Below, one piece after another: positions 11,016-21,310 of a stretch of DNA of 64,000 nt (position 1 is the stretch's first letter; each line of letters starts with the position of its first letter). The stretch is from contig NZ_WBOS01000002.1 in NCBI RefSeq assembly GCF_008923245.1, forward strand, positions 434,001 through 498,000, read 5' to 3'. The notes under the pieces were generated by a model. The model did no database searches, had not been told where the DNA came from, and saw only the letters and a list, made by a program, of their open reading frames with translations. The position numbers and the translations under genes are program-made. The DNA is from Cytobacillus depressus. Lineage in GTDB: Bacteria > Bacillota > Bacilli > Bacillales > Cytobacillaceae.

Positions 11016-13694
11016 ATGAAATTTCATGAAATGAATGAAACAGAAGTTGAACAGGCACTTAATTCTAATTCGACAGCCGGTTTAACTGACGACGATGTAA
11101 AAAAACGAAGAAAACAATTTGGTTATAACGAACTGGAAGAAGGAGAAAAACAGTCTGCCGTACTCTTGTTTTTTAGCCAATTTAAAGATTTCATGGTTTT
11201 AGTATTATTAGCGGCAACGCTTATTTCTGGACTGCTTGGCGAATACATAGATGCTGTTGCCATTATTGCGATAGTGATCATAAATGGACTGCTTGGATTT
11301 TTTCAGGAAAGAAAAGCGGAAAAATCATTAGCTGCCTTAAAAGAACTTTCCGCACCACAAGTGAGTGTGCTAAGAAATAGAGAATGGGTAAAAGTTCTTT
11401 CAAAGGAAGCTGTAGTTGGGGATATCATTAAATTTTCAAGCGGCGACAGAATTGGTGCCGATGTTAGAATAATAGAATCCAATAGTCTTGAAGTGGAAGA
11501 GTCGGCACTGACCGGAGAATCCTTGCCTGTTTCGAAAACAACTGGCTCGATAAAAACGGCTAATCCTGGCATCGGTGACATGGAAAACATGGCGTTTATG
11601 GGCACATTAGTTACAAGAGGAAGCGGAGTCGGGCTTGTCGTTGCCATCGGGATGAAAACAGCAATGGGTCAAATTGCTGATCTGCTGCAAAAGGCTGAGT
11701 CCATGACAACCCCATTGCAACGAAGACTGGAGCAGCTTGGAAAAATCTTAATTACAGTAGCATTGCTGTTAACTATTTTAGTAGTTGCTGTCGGTGTTTT
11801 ACAAGGACATGATCTATACACGATGTTCCTTGCTGGTGTTTCATTAGCTGTTGCAGCTATACCAGAAGGTCTCCCGGCTATCGTTACGGTTGCCTTATCG
11901 CTAGGTGTCCAAAGAATGATTAAGCAGAAGGCGATCGTTAGAAAGCTGCCTGCAGTTGAAACGCTTGGATGTGCTTCTGTTATCTGTTCCGATAAAACAG
12001 GGACAATGACACAAAATAAAATGACCGTTACTCATTTATGGAGCGGCGGCGATGTTTGGACAGTCGATGGAGTTGGCTACGAACCGCAAGGAAAATTCTA
12101 TCAAGCTGGGAAGCAAATACAAGTAAAGAGTGAGAAGCCTCTCCAGCAATTACTTATGTTCGGCATGCTTTGTAATCATGCGGAAATTAAGCAAAAAAAT
12201 AAAGAATTTATCATAGATGGCGATCCGACAGAAGGTGCCTTACTTGTAGCAGCAATGAAGGCAGGGTACAACCGCAATACATTATTGGGGCAATATCAAA
12301 TTATTAAAGAATTCCCATTTGATTCTTCTCGGAAAATGATGAGTATTGTTGTGAAGGACCACAATGGAAAGCAATTTATTGTTACAAAAGGGGCACCAGA
12401 TGTATTGGCATCCGTATCAGGTAGTGTTCTTTGGGAAGGCCGCCGTCAATTTATGTCCCGTGATGTGACTGCTAAAATCCAAGATGCGATAGAAGGTTTA
12501 GCATCACAAGCTTTAAGAACGATAGCCATCGGCTATAAAGAAATCCCAGCAAAAACTGTAATTTTACATGAAGATGAAGCTGAGAAGGATTTAATTTTTA
12601 TTGGACTTCAAGGGATGATCGATCCTCCAAGACCGGAAGTAAAGGGAGCTGTGAAGGAGTGCAGAGATGCAGGGATAAAGACTGTCATGATTACAGGTGA
12701 TCATGTCATTACTGCAAAAGCCATTGCTACTCAGCTTGGCATTTTAACGAAAAACTCTAAAGTGCTGGATGGGAAAGCCCTTTCGGAAATGGATGTTCAA
12801 GAACTGGAAGAAGTGGTTGAAGATGTGTCCGTCTTTGCCCGTGTCTCGCCAGAACATAAATTAAAAATTGTCAAAGCTTTGCAAAACAAAGGCCATATCG
12901 TTGCCATGACAGGAGACGGGGTAAATGATGCCCCAGCGATTAAAGCTGCCGATATCGGGGTGGCGATGGGGATTACAGGAACAGATGTGGCGAAGGAAGC
13001 ATCGGCATTAATCCTCCTAGATGATAACTTCGCTACAATTAAAGCAGCGATCAAAGAAGGTAGAAATATTTATGAGAACATTAGGAAGTTCGTCCGCTAT
13101 TTACTTGCATCCAATGTCGGGGAAATTCTTGTTATGTTATTTGCGATGCTGCTTGGCTACCCGCTTCCATTAGTACCTATTCAAATCCTTTGGGTCAATC
13201 TAGTTACAGATGGCTTGCCTGCCATGGCTTTAGGACTTGACCAGCCTGAGGATGACGTGATGAAGAGAAAGCCAAGAAATCCAAGAGAAGGGGTTTTCGC
13301 AAGAGGGTTGGGCTGGAAAGTGATCTCTCGAGGCTTTTTAATTGGGGTCGTTACTCTAATAGCCTTCATCATTGTTTATAATGAAAATCCCGATGAGCTT
13401 GAATATGCACAAACAATTGCATTTTCTACATTAGTAATTGCTCAGCTTATCCATGTATTTGATTGCCGCAGTGAGAAATCTGTTTTTGCGAGAAATCCAT
13501 TTGGGAATAAATTTTTAGTTTGGGCAGTTCTTTCTTCCTTACTATTACTGTTTGTTGTCATCTACTATCCGCCTTTACAGCCGATTTTTCATACAGTTCC
13601 AGTAAAAGCGAATGACTGGTTTATGATTGCAGGACTAGCTGCAGTACCAACTTTTTTATTGGCCGGTTCATTTTTGGCAAGAAAAAGAAAATAA
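11016..13694 (+). CDS. yloB: Cation-transporting P-type ATPase, calcium (SERCA-like)
   Basis: This 892-residue type II P-type ATPase closely resembles B. subtilis YloB, a calcium transporter linked to sporulation and spore germination. The actuator TGES motif is in ESALTGESLPVSK (about residue 165). The ion-binding PEGLP sequence lies near 282, the phosphorylated aspartate is in DKTGTMTQNK (near 326), KGAPD is near 460, and the hinge TGDGVNDAPAIKAADIG is near 632. About ten membrane segments are visible, four of them in the C-terminal third. The start ATG 11016 follows an upstream AAGGAGGAAG site at some distance. A terminator follows. The precise ion specificity is inferred from family similarity. 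Confidence 0.93.
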   Translation: MKFHEMNETEVEQALNSNSTAGLTDDDVKKRRKQFGYNELEEGEKQSAVLLFFSQFKDFMVLVLLAATLISGLLGEYIDAVAIIAIVIINGLLGFFQERKAEKSLAALKELSAPQVSVLRNREWVKVLSKEAVVGDIIKFSSGDRIGADVRIIESNSLEVEESALTGESLPVSKTTGSIKTANPGIGDMENMAFMGTLVTRGSGVGLVVAIGMKTAMGQIADLLQKAESMTTPLQRRLEQLGKILITVALLLTILVVAVGVLQGHDLYTMFLAGVSLAVAAIPEGLPAIVTVALSLGVQRMIKQKAIVRKLPAVETLGCASVICSDKTGTMTQNKMTVTHLWSGGDVWTVDGVGYEPQGKFYQAGKQIQVKSEKPLQQLLMFGMLCNHAEIKQKNKEFIIDGDPTEGALLVAAMKAGYNRNTLLGQYQIIKEFPFDSSRKMMSIVVKDHNGKQFIVTKGAPDVLASVSGSVLWEGRRQFMSRDVTAKIQDAIEGLASQALRTIAIGYKEIPAKTVILHEDEAEKDLIFIGLQGMIDPPRPEVKGAVKECRDAGIKTVMITGDHVITAKAIATQLGILTKNSKVLDGKALSEMDVQELEEVVEDVSVFARVSPEHKLKIVKALQNKGHIVAMTGDGVNDAPAIKAADIGVAMGITGTDVAKEASALILLDDNFATIKAAIKEGRNIYENIRKFVRYLLASNVGEILVMLFAMLLGYPLPLVPIQILWVNLVTDGLPAMALGLDQPEDDVMKRKPRNPREGVFARGLGWKVISRGFLIGVVTLIAFIIVYNENPDELEYAQTIAFSTLVIAQLIHVFDCRSEKSVFARNPFGNKFLVWAVLSSLLLLFVVIYYPPLQPIFHTVPVKANDWFMIAGLAAVPTFLLAGSFLARKRK

Positions 13695-13710
13695 AATATG
13701 TTATAATGCA

Positions 13711-13743
13711 AAAGGTAATAGAGCATTCTATTACCTTTTTTAC
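13711..13743 (+). terminator. Terminator after the calcium ATPase gene
   Basis: A perfect 12-base stem AAAGGTAATAGA / TCTATTACCTTT with a four-base loop is followed by T residues. Confidence 0.88.
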
Positions 13744-13805
13744 ATACATTTTTCTTTATTTATGGTAAAATACGAACTAATTGTAGTAAATAGGACGTGT
13801 TTGAT

Positions 13806-14678
13806 ATGGTCGTAAGTATGACTGGCTTTGGCAGAGGAAAAAAGGAAGATGGTTCCCTAGCTGCAATAGTCGAAATTAAATCGGTTAATCATCGGTTTGC
13901 TGAATGCCAAATAAGAATGCCGAAACAGCTTCTATACTTGGAAGATAAAATAAAGAAAAAAGTAAATAAATATGTCCAAAGAGGACGTGCAGAAGTTTTT
14001 ATTTCTATTGAAGGACAAAATCTTGTTAATCGGCATGTTGAAATAGACTGGACACTTTTAGACGAATATGTAAAGAATATAACGGCGATTAAAGATAAAT
14101 ACGAGATTAAAAACGAAATGACCTTTCAGGATTTAGCGAGAGAAGAGCTTATATCAATCATTGAAAAAGAAGCTACAAATGAAAATCTCGAAAACATATT
14201 GCTAATGGCTGTTGAAGCGGCGTGTATTCAATTATTGCAAATGCGAAGGTTGGAGGGAGCAGAGCTTGAAAAGGATTTAACTTCAAATCTGAGCAAAATC
14301 AATCAGCATGTAATAAAGCTAAAAGAATATGCACCAATCGTCGTACAACAATATAAAGAAAAATTGTCTAAACGAATGTTAGAATTTACGAATGGGCATT
14401 TTGATGAAATTAAACTTTTGACAGAAGTAGCCATTTTCGCTGATAAGATTGATATTAACGAAGAATTGATCCGTTTAGATAGCCATATGAATCAATTTGC
14501 ACAAACGCTGTCAGCGAATGAACCGATTGGCAGAAAACTAGACTTCATTCTTCAAGAAATGAACAGAGAAGTCAATACAATAGGTTCGAAAGCAAATGAT
14601 TCGTCCATTGCTGCCCATGTAGTAGAAATGAAAAGTTTGCTTGAAAAAATGAAAGAACAAGTACAGAATATTGAATAA
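13806..14678 (+). CDS. yloC: YicC/YloC-type endoribonuclease
   Basis: The product is a 290-residue member of the YicC family. The E. coli member has been characterised as an endoribonuclease that degrades small RNAs, so an RNA-processing role is likely but inferred. The N-terminal SMTGFGRG and VEIKSVNHRF motifs, the GRAEVFI stretch, and the C-terminal RKLDFILQEMNREVNTIGSKAND with its conserved acidic residues are all present. The start is ATG 13806 or the ATG three codons later; a GTG at 13797 is also open. It opens the yloC-remA-gmk-rpoZ gene cluster, conserved in bacilli. Confidence 0.92.
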   Translation: MVVSMTGFGRGKKEDGSLAAIVEIKSVNHRFAECQIRMPKQLLYLEDKIKKKVNKYVQRGRAEVFISIEGQNLVNRHVEIDWTLLDEYVKNITAIKDKYEIKNEMTFQDLAREELISIIEKEATNENLENILLMAVEAACIQLLQMRRLEGAELEKDLTSNLSKINQHVIKLKEYAPIVVQQYKEKLSKRMLEFTNGHFDEIKLLTEVAIFADKIDINEELIRLDSHMNQFAQTLSANEPIGRKLDFILQEMNREVNTIGSKANDSSIAAHVVEMKSLLEKMKEQVQNIE

Positions 14679-14693
14679 CTACTTTTTAGTGTG

Positions 14694-14725
14694 TGTTCAA
14701 AAAAGAGGACAAGACTTTTTGAACA
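14694..14725. repeat. Perfect 10-base inverted repeat between yloC and remA
   Basis: Arms TGTTCAAAAA (14694-14703) and TTTTTGAACA (14716-14725) enclose a 12-base loop 15 bases after the yloC stop. On the + strand the 3' arm is not followed by a T-run, so it is not a standard terminator. It could be a processing site or an operator. Confidence 0.6.
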
Positions 14726-14785
14726 TCCTCGTTTAGAATAAGGCTCCCGGGGCCAAAATATATAACTGATACTTGGAGGAACCAA

Positions 14786-15049
14786 ATGGCTATAAAATTA
14801 ATAAATATCGGTTTTGGCAATATTGTATCTGCCAACCGAATAATCTCTATTGTTAGCCCCGAATCTGCCCCAATAAAAAGAATTATTCAAGATGCTCGTG
14901 ATCGCGGATCTTTAATTGATGCAACATACGGCAGACGGACGAGGGCAGTCATTGTCATGGACAGTGACCATGTCATTCTTTCGGCAGTACAGCCAGAAAC
15001 TGTTGCACACCGTTTAGATGACAGAGATGAAACTATTGATGAAGGGTAA
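14786..15049 (+). CDS. remA: Extracellular matrix regulator RemA
   Basis: RemA is an 87-residue DNA-binding protein that in B. subtilis activates biofilm matrix and osmoprotection genes. Family features are nearly unchanged: [44 protein letters not shown] and [16 protein letters not shown], covering almost the entire chain. GGAGG precedes ATG 14786 at normal spacing. It is followed by gmk after nine bases, so the two are cotranscribed. Confidence 0.96.
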   Translation: MAIKLINIGFGNIVSANRIISIVSPESAPIKRIIQDARDRGSLIDATYGRRTRAVIVMDSDHVILSAVQPETVAHRLDDRDETIDEG

Positions 15050-15055
15050 GATTAA

Positions 15056-15673
<618 letters not shown>

Positions 15674-15895
15674 ATGCTTTATCCTTCTATTGATTCTTTA
15701 ATGACAAAAATTGATTCAAAATATTCACTTGTATCGGTCGCTGCTAAACGTGCCCGTATGCTTCAAGTCGATGCTAAGCCTCAGCTTAGTAAGTATGTTT
15801 CACACAAAAATGTCGGCAAAGCATTAGAGGAAATCAATGCGGATGAGCTTCATTACAGACTTGCTAAAAAGCAAAAGGACGAAGCTTACGAATAA
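15674..15895 (+). CDS. rpoZ: RNA polymerase omega subunit
   Basis: The omega chain helps assemble and stabilise RNA polymerase. At 73 residues it shows the family N-terminus [10 protein letters not shown], the [16 protein letters not shown] core helix and the [11 protein letters not shown] segment. It starts with ATG immediately after the gmk stop and uses GGAGGT inside the end of gmk. A terminator follows. Confidence 0.95.
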   Translation: MLYPSIDSLMTKIDSKYSLVSVAAKRARMLQVDAKPQLSKYVSHKNVGKALEEINADELHYRLAKKQKDEAYE

Positions 15896-15901
15896 GACAT
15901 C

Positions 15902-15939
15902 AAATAACAACCTTTAACAAGGTTGTTATTTTTATTTTT
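15902..15939 (+). terminator. Terminator after rpoZ
   Basis: Stem AAATAACAACC / GGTTGTTATTT with an eight-base loop is followed by a T-rich tract. Confidence 0.85.
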
Positions 15940-16036
15940 GACTCGGTAAACAGTGTAGATTGTTATTTAAAGATGAAAAAAACTAGTTCTTCTTGCATAA
16001 TAAAGATAGAATTTCAGTGACAAGAGTGGAGGTCGA

Positions 16037-17251
16037 ATGATGCTAGGCGGAAAAAAGATTCTTTTATGTGTAACAGGCGGCATCGCTGTCTATAAGGCAG
16101 CGGCTTTAACTAGTAAACTTACACAAGCAGGTGCAGATGTAAAAGTAATATTAAGTGAATCTGCACAAAAATTTGTTACACCCCTAACATTTCAAGCATT
16201 ATCACGAAATGATGTCTATACAGATACATTTGATGAAAAAGACTCGAAGGTGATTGCTCATATTGATCTCGCAGATTGGGCTGATTTAATCTTAGTTGCT
16301 CCTGCGACAGCTAATACAATCGGAAAATTGGCAAATGGCATTGCAGATAATATGATTACAACAACCCTTCTTGCGGCGACCGCACCTGTATGGGTAGCCC
16401 CCGCCATGAATGTTCATATGTATCATCATCCGGCGGTTAAGAAAAACATGGAAACTTTGCGCTCATTTGGCTATCAATTTGTTGAACCTGGAGAAGGCTA
16501 TCTTGCCTGTGGGTATGTAGGAAAAGGCAGATTGGAAGAGCCAGAGACAATAACAGAAATGATTATTACTCATTTTCAAAAATTAACCCAACCAAATCTT
16601 TCTGGATATAAAATCATCATTACAGCCGGACCAACTAGAGAAAAAATTGACCCTGTCAGATATATTACGAACCATTCCTCAGGAAAAATGGGATATGCAA
16701 TCGCAGAAGAAGCTGTACAAGCAGGTGCGGAGGTTGTACTCATTTCTGGCCCTGTTTCATTGCCGGCACCGATGGGTGTTCAGCTCATTCGTATAGAAAG
16801 TGCAGAGGAAATGTATGAGGCAGTCATGGCTGAGTATCCAAATGCAAATCTTGTTATTAAAACAGCAGCGGTAGCTGATTACCGTCCAAAAATTGCCTAT
16901 GATCATAAAGTGAAAAAAAAGCCCGGTGAAGAAGTATTAGAGCTTGAACGAACGAAGGATATTCTCTTAGAGCTCGGCAAAGCAAAAAAACAGCAAATTT
17001 TAATCGGATTTGCTGCAGAGACAGATCACATTGCTGATTATGCTCAAGCAAAACTGAAGAAAAAAAATGCGGATATGATTGTAGCTAATAACGTAAAAGC
17101 AGAAGGAGCTGGCTTTGGTACTGACACAAATATTGTGACATTATTCAAACGTGACGGTTCTTCTATTGAGCTGCCGCTAATGTCAAAGCAGGCAGTCGCT
17201 GCCAAAATAATTGAGGAAGCTTCTAACTTATTAAGGAATGAGCAGAAATGA
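16037..17251 (+). CDS. coaBC: Phosphopantothenoylcysteine decarboxylase / phosphopantothenate-cysteine ligase
   Basis: This bifunctional coenzyme A enzyme condenses phosphopantothenate with cysteine and then decarboxylates the product. The N-terminal FMN domain (about 1-180) contains GGIAVYKA, PAMNVHMY and GYLACGYVGKGRL with the catalytic cysteine. The C-terminal ligase domain starts at ITAGPTREKIDPVRYITNHSSGKMG and contains KTAAVADYRP and GFAAETD. Two adjacent ATG codons (16037, 16040) follow TGGAGG; the second has the better spacing. The last four bases overlap priA. Confidence 0.96.
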   Translation: MMLGGKKILLCVTGGIAVYKAAALTSKLTQAGADVKVILSESAQKFVTPLTFQALSRNDVYTDTFDEKDSKVIAHIDLADWADLILVAPATANTIGKLANGIADNMITTTLLAATAPVWVAPAMNVHMYHHPAVKKNMETLRSFGYQFVEPGEGYLACGYVGKGRLEEPETITEMIITHFQKLTQPNLSGYKIIITAGPTREKIDPVRYITNHSSGKMGYAIAEEAVQAGAEVVLISGPVSLPAPMGVQLIRIESAEEMYEAVMAEYPNANLVIKTAAVADYRPKIAYDHKVKKKPGEEVLELERTKDILLELGKAKKQQILIGFAAETDHIADYAQAKLKKKNADMIVANNVKAEGAGFGTDTNIVTLFKRDGSSIELPLMSKQAVAAKIIEEASNLLRNEQK

Positions 17252-19665
17252 ATATTGCCAGCGTAATTGTTGATGTACCCGCAAGGCAAATCGACAAGAC
17301 GTTTGATTATTTAATACCTGAGCATCTCTTAGGTGTGATTCAAATTGGTATGAGAGTCATCGTCCCTTTTGGTCCAAGAAAAATCCAAGGATTCGTCACA
17401 GCAATTAAGGGCGAATCAGCCTTTAAGCAATTAAAAAAAATTATCGAGCCAATGGATCTAACACCTGTATTAAATCAGGACCTTCTTGCCCTAGGGGATT
17501 GGTTAACAGAAACAACACTTTGTTATAAAATTTCGGCTTATCAAGTTATGCTCCCTGCTGCTTTAAAGGCGAAATATGAAAAAAAACTTCGCATAACTAA
17601 GGCGGCTAACCTTGAGAAACTTTTTGACGATATTCAAGGGATTTTCGCAAATCGCGATCATATCTTGTGGCAGGAAGCTGTTGAAAAGGGATTCTTGTCT
17701 GTTTTACAAAAAGAAGTAACAAAAGGGAATGTCGAGATTATATACGAAGTGAAAGAACGAGTGAAAAAGAAAAAGCGCAAAGTGGTTTTTACAAAAATAA
17801 GTAGAGATGAGCTTATTTCAGAGAAAGCGGGCTTAACGGCTCAAGCAATTAAACAACAGAAAGTATTAGATTTTTTTATTCAATATGGAAATGAGCCTAT
17901 CGATGTACATGAACTTTTGGCTAAACTAGGGGTTACTTCCTCCGTCATAAATGGATTAATGAAAAAGGGAATTCTATTGCAAAAAGAAATAGAAGTATAT
18001 CGTGATCCATATGAGGATAGAACATTTACAAAATCGAATCCGCTTCCTCTTACTGCGGATCAAGAAAATGCGATCAAGCCAATACTTGCTTCTATTCAGG
18101 GACATGAACATGCTAATTTTTTATTATATGGAGTTACAGGAAGTGGAAAAACAGAAGTCTATCTGCAATCCATTCAAAAGGTATTAGAAAAAGGAAGAGA
18201 GGCAATTGTACTTGTTCCTGAAATATCTTTAACTCCGCAAATGGTGAAAAGATTTAAAGGAAGATTTGGCGACCAAGTAGCCGTCCTTCATAGCGGTCTT
18301 TCAATTGGTGAAAAATATGATGAATGGCGAAAAATTCAACGACAGGAAGTTAAAGTTGTCGTCGGAGCGCGCTCAGCGATATTTGCCCCTTTTCAAAATT
18401 TGGGCATTATTATTATCGATGAAGAGCATGAGACAAGCTATAAACAAGAGGAAAATCCAAAATATCATGCCCGTGATGTGGCAATACAGAGAGCAGCCAC
18501 TCATCGATGTCCCGTTATTTTAGGCAGTGCAACCCCTGCTCTTGAATCATTTGCACGAGCGCAAAAAGGGGTATATCAACTTTTATCAATGCCGAAAAGA
18601 ATGAACAACCAAGCACTTCCTGCAGTGAAGATCATTGACATGAGGGAGGAGCTGAGAGAAGGCAACCGTTCCATGTTTTCGCGAATGTTGCTTGAAAAAA
18701 TAAAGGACCGTTTGGAAAAGAAAGAACAGATTGTGTTGTTTCTAAACAAGAGAGGGCATTCTTCCTTTGTCATGTGCAGAGATTGCGGGTATGTAGTTAA
18801 CTGTCCAAATTGCGATATTTCTCTTACGTATCATCGGTTTAATCAGCAGATGAAATGCCATTATTGCGGATATGAGGCACATGTTCCCGGGCATTGCCCT
18901 GAATGCCAAAGTGAGCATATCCGTTATTTTGGTACAGGTACACAAAAGGTTGAAGAAGAACTGGCAAAAATCCTGCCTGAATCAAGAGTCATTCGGATGG
19001 ATGTTGATACGACGAGTCGAAAGGGTGCACATGAAAGACTGCTTGATCAATTCCAGGAAGGCCATGCTGATATTTTGCTCGGTACACAAATGATTGCAAA
19101 AGGACTGGATTTTCCAAATATCACTCTAGTCGGCGTGTTATCAGCTGACACGATGCTTCATCTGCCAGATTTCCGATCGTCAGAGAAAACATTTCAATTG
19201 TTAACCCAAGTAAGCGGCCGGGCTGGCAGACATGAGCTTGAAGGAGAAGTTGTTATCCAAACATACACTCCTGAGCATTATAGTGTCGAGCTTGCGGGTG
19301 ATCAGGATTATCGACGATTTTATGAACAGGAAATGATGGTAAGAAAGCTTCACAAATATCCGCCATTTTACTTTATTTCCTTAGTAACGGTTAGTCATGA
19401 GGAATTAATGAAGGCAGTATCTGTAACAGAGAAAATTACCACCTATATTCAGTCCAAGCTATCTAGGGAAGCAATTTGTTTAGGACCAGTTGCTTCTCCG
19501 ATACCTCGGATTAATAATAGATATAGATATCAATGTTTGATAAAATACAAACGGGAACCAGGTCTAGGTCATGCCTTGAAAAAAATGTTAGACCACTATC
19601 AACAGGAAATGAATTCAGGGGGATTGCAAATCTCGGTTGATGTGAATCCATTTATTCTTATGTAA
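17248..19665 (+). CDS. priA: Primosomal helicase PriA
   Basis: PriA is a 3'-5' helicase that reloads the replisome at stalled forks. It has an N-terminal DNA-binding domain, the Walker A GVTGSGKTE near residue 294, DEEH near 391, and an eight-cysteine zinc-binding region around residues 509-550 (CRDCGY, CPNC, CHYCGY, CPEC). The helicase motif GTQMIAKGLDFPNITLV and QVSGRAGR follow. Its 805 residues are the usual length. Translation is coupled to coaBC by an ATGA overlap. A dispersed palindromic repeat, copy B, follows the gene. Confidence 0.97.
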   Translation: MNIASVIVDVPARQIDKTFDYLIPEHLLGVIQIGMRVIVPFGPRKIQGFVTAIKGESAFKQLKKIIEPMDLTPVLNQDLLALGDWLTETTLCYKISAYQVMLPAALKAKYEKKLRITKAANLEKLFDDIQGIFANRDHILWQEAVEKGFLSVLQKEVTKGNVEIIYEVKERVKKKKRKVVFTKISRDELISEKAGLTAQAIKQQKVLDFFIQYGNEPIDVHELLAKLGVTSSVINGLMKKGILLQKEIEVYRDPYEDRTFTKSNPLPLTADQENAIKPILASIQGHEHANFLLYGVTGSGKTEVYLQSIQKVLEKGREAIVLVPEISLTPQMVKRFKGRFGDQVAVLHSGLSIGEKYDEWRKIQRQEVKVVVGARSAIFAPFQNLGIIIIDEEHETSYKQEENPKYHARDVAIQRAATHRCPVILGSATPALESFARAQKGVYQLLSMPKRMNNQALPAVKIIDMREELREGNRSMFSRMLLEKIKDRLEKKEQIVLFLNKRGHSSFVMCRDCGYVVNCPNCDISLTYHRFNQQMKCHYCGYEAHVPGHCPECQSEHIRYFGTGTQKVEEELAKILPESRVIRMDVDTTSRKGAHERLLDQFQEGHADILLGTQMIAKGLDFPNITLVGVLSADTMLHLPDFRSSEKTFQLLTQVSGRAGRHELEGEVVIQTYTPEHYSVELAGDQDYRRFYEQEMMVRKLHKYPPFYFISLVTVSHEELMKAVSVTEKITTYIQSKLSREAICLGPVASPIPRINNRYRYQCLIKYKREPGLGHALKKMLDHYQQEMNSGGLQISVDVNPFILM

Positions 19666-19675
19666 CGAGGGACAA

Positions 19676-19796
19676 ATGCGCAAGCGCCTTGCTCACCCCC
19701 GACAAGCACAAGACGAGCCTCACGGGAAAGGTGTTTTATTACCTTTCTGGGAGGATTGGCTTGTGACCTCGAGGGGGTAGGCGCTGGAGCTGAACG
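19676..19796. repeat. Dispersed imperfect palindrome, copy B
   Basis: The priA-def gap holds a long imperfect inverted repeat. The left arm begins GCGCCTTGCTCACCCCCGA and continues with AGCACAAGAC; the right arm contains GGCTTGTGACCTCGAGG and ends GGTAGGCGCTGGAGCTGAAC. Central arms are GGAAAGGTG and TACCTTTCTGGGAGG. It matches copy C in the opposite orientation and copy A in the same orientation. Confidence 0.8.
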
Positions 19797-19877
19797 AAGG
19801 AAAATCTACATCTAAAGTTATGAACCAAATAAAATTGGTTGAAAATAGATGAATAAGTAGTCATTGGAGGAACTAGA

Positions 19878-20363
19878 TTGTCAGTCAGAAAAATAGTCAC
19901 TTATCCTTCTGAAATATTAGAAGTAAAGTGTAAACAAGTGAAGATTTTTGATAAAAAGCTTGTAAAAGTATTAAACGATATGTACGATACAATGATTGAG
20001 TTTGACGGTGTTGGTCTTGCAGCACCACAGATTGGCCTTGATCAGCAAATTGCTATTGTCGATATTGACGATGATAGTGGCACAATTGAAATGATTAATC
20101 CTGAAATTCTAGAAACAAAAGGTGAACAGTTAGGACCAGAAGGATGCTTAAGCTTTCCTGATTTATATGGGGAAGTAAGCAGACCTTTTTATGTAAAAAT
20201 CAAGGCTCAAGACCGAAAAGGGAGATTTTACACATTAGAAGCGGAAGACTTCTTAGCGAGAGCGATTTTACATGAAATCGACCATCTTGAAGGGATTTTA
20301 TTTACCTCTAAAGTATCGAGATATTTAGAAGAAGCTGAGTTGGAAGGAGAGGGTGTCGAATGA
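19878..20363 (+). CDS. def: Peptide deformylase
   Basis: The enzyme removes the formyl group from the N-terminal methionine of new proteins. The three metal-site motifs are present: [10 protein letters not shown] near residue 45, EGCLSFP near 95 with the cysteine ligand, and LHEIDHLEG near 135 with the two histidines and catalytic glutamate. The start is TTG 19878, seven bases after GGAGG. EGCLSFP has Phe where Val is most common. The gene overlaps fmt by four bases; the two act in the same formylation cycle. Confidence 0.96.
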   Translation: MSVRKIVTYPSEILEVKCKQVKIFDKKLVKVLNDMYDTMIEFDGVGLAAPQIGLDQQIAIVDIDDDSGTIEMINPEILETKGEQLGPEGCLSFPDLYGEVSRPFYVKIKAQDRKGRFYTLEAEDFLARAILHEIDHLEGILFTSKVSRYLEEAELEGEGVE

Positions 20364-21310
20364 CGAAAATTGTTTTTATGGGGACACCGGATTTCTCCGT
20401 TCTAGTCTTGCAGCAAATCATTAAGGATGGATATGAGGTCATTGGCGTTGTGACACAGCCGGACCGCCCAGTAGGAAGAAAACGGGTGTTAACACCACCT
20501 CCTGTAAAAGTAGAAGCGGAAAAACACGGAATTCCTGTTTATCAGCCGGAAAAAATTCGCCAGAGAGCAGATCTTGATCAAATATTGGCTTTAAATCCTG
20601 ATTTAATCGTGACAGCCGCATTCGGTCAAATCTTACCTAAGGAGCTATTGGACGCTCCTAAATTTGGCTGCATAAATGTTCATGCCTCACTATTGCCTGA
20701 ATTAAGAGGCGGCGCGCCGATTCATTATTCAATCATTCAAGGTAAGAAAGTGACAGGCATTACAATCATGTATATGGTTGAAAAGCTTGATGCCGGTGAC
20801 ATCCTTACTCAAGTGGAAGTCCCGATTACAGAAACAGACACGGTTGGCACTTTGCATGATAAACTAAGTGAGGCTGGTTCTAAGCTATTATCAGATACTT
20901 TGCCGAAACTGCTGAATGGGGAATTGCAGCCGATTCCTCAAGATGACTTAAGCGCAACTTTTGCTTCAAACATCAAACGTGAACAGGAAAAAATTGATTG
21001 GTCGAAAACAGGTGAAGAGATCTACAACCATGTACGTGGATTAAACCCTTGGCCTGTCGCATATACAAGCTTGAACGGATCAGTTATAAAAATTTGGTGG
21101 ACGGAAAAGGTAAATATTGATGCAAACGAGGCTCCAGGTACCATCATAAAAATAGAGGATGAAGCTCTTGTCGTCGCTACAGGCAATGACACAGCCATTA
21201 AGATTATCGAGCTGCAGCCTGCTGGAAAGAAAAAAATGACTGCTCAGCAATTTTTACGCGGAGCTGGGTCTCAAGTAACGGTTGGAGAACGTTTAGGAGT
21301 TGAGCAATGA
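20360..21310 (+). CDS. fmt: Methionyl-tRNA formyltransferase
   Basis: Fmt formylates initiator methionyl-tRNA using 10-formyl-tetrahydrofolate. The formyl-transfer motif [18 protein letters not shown] near residue 108 contains the catalytic Asn-His region, and the C-terminal tRNA-binding domain covers about residues 205-316 ([16 protein letters not shown]). The ATGA overlap with def and with rsmB shows a tight def-fmt-rsmB order. Length is standard. Confidence 0.96.
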   Translation: MTKIVFMGTPDFSVLVLQQIIKDGYEVIGVVTQPDRPVGRKRVLTPPPVKVEAEKHGIPVYQPEKIRQRADLDQILALNPDLIVTAAFGQILPKELLDAPKFGCINVHASLLPELRGGAPIHYSIIQGKKVTGITIMYMVEKLDAGDILTQVEVPITETDTVGTLHDKLSEAGSKLLSDTLPKLLNGELQPIPQDDLSATFASNIKREQEKIDWSKTGEEIYNHVRGLNPWPVAYTSLNGSVIKIWWTEKVNIDANEAPGTIIKIEDEALVVATGNDTAIKIIELQPAGKKKMTAQQFLRGAGSQVTVGERLGVEQ

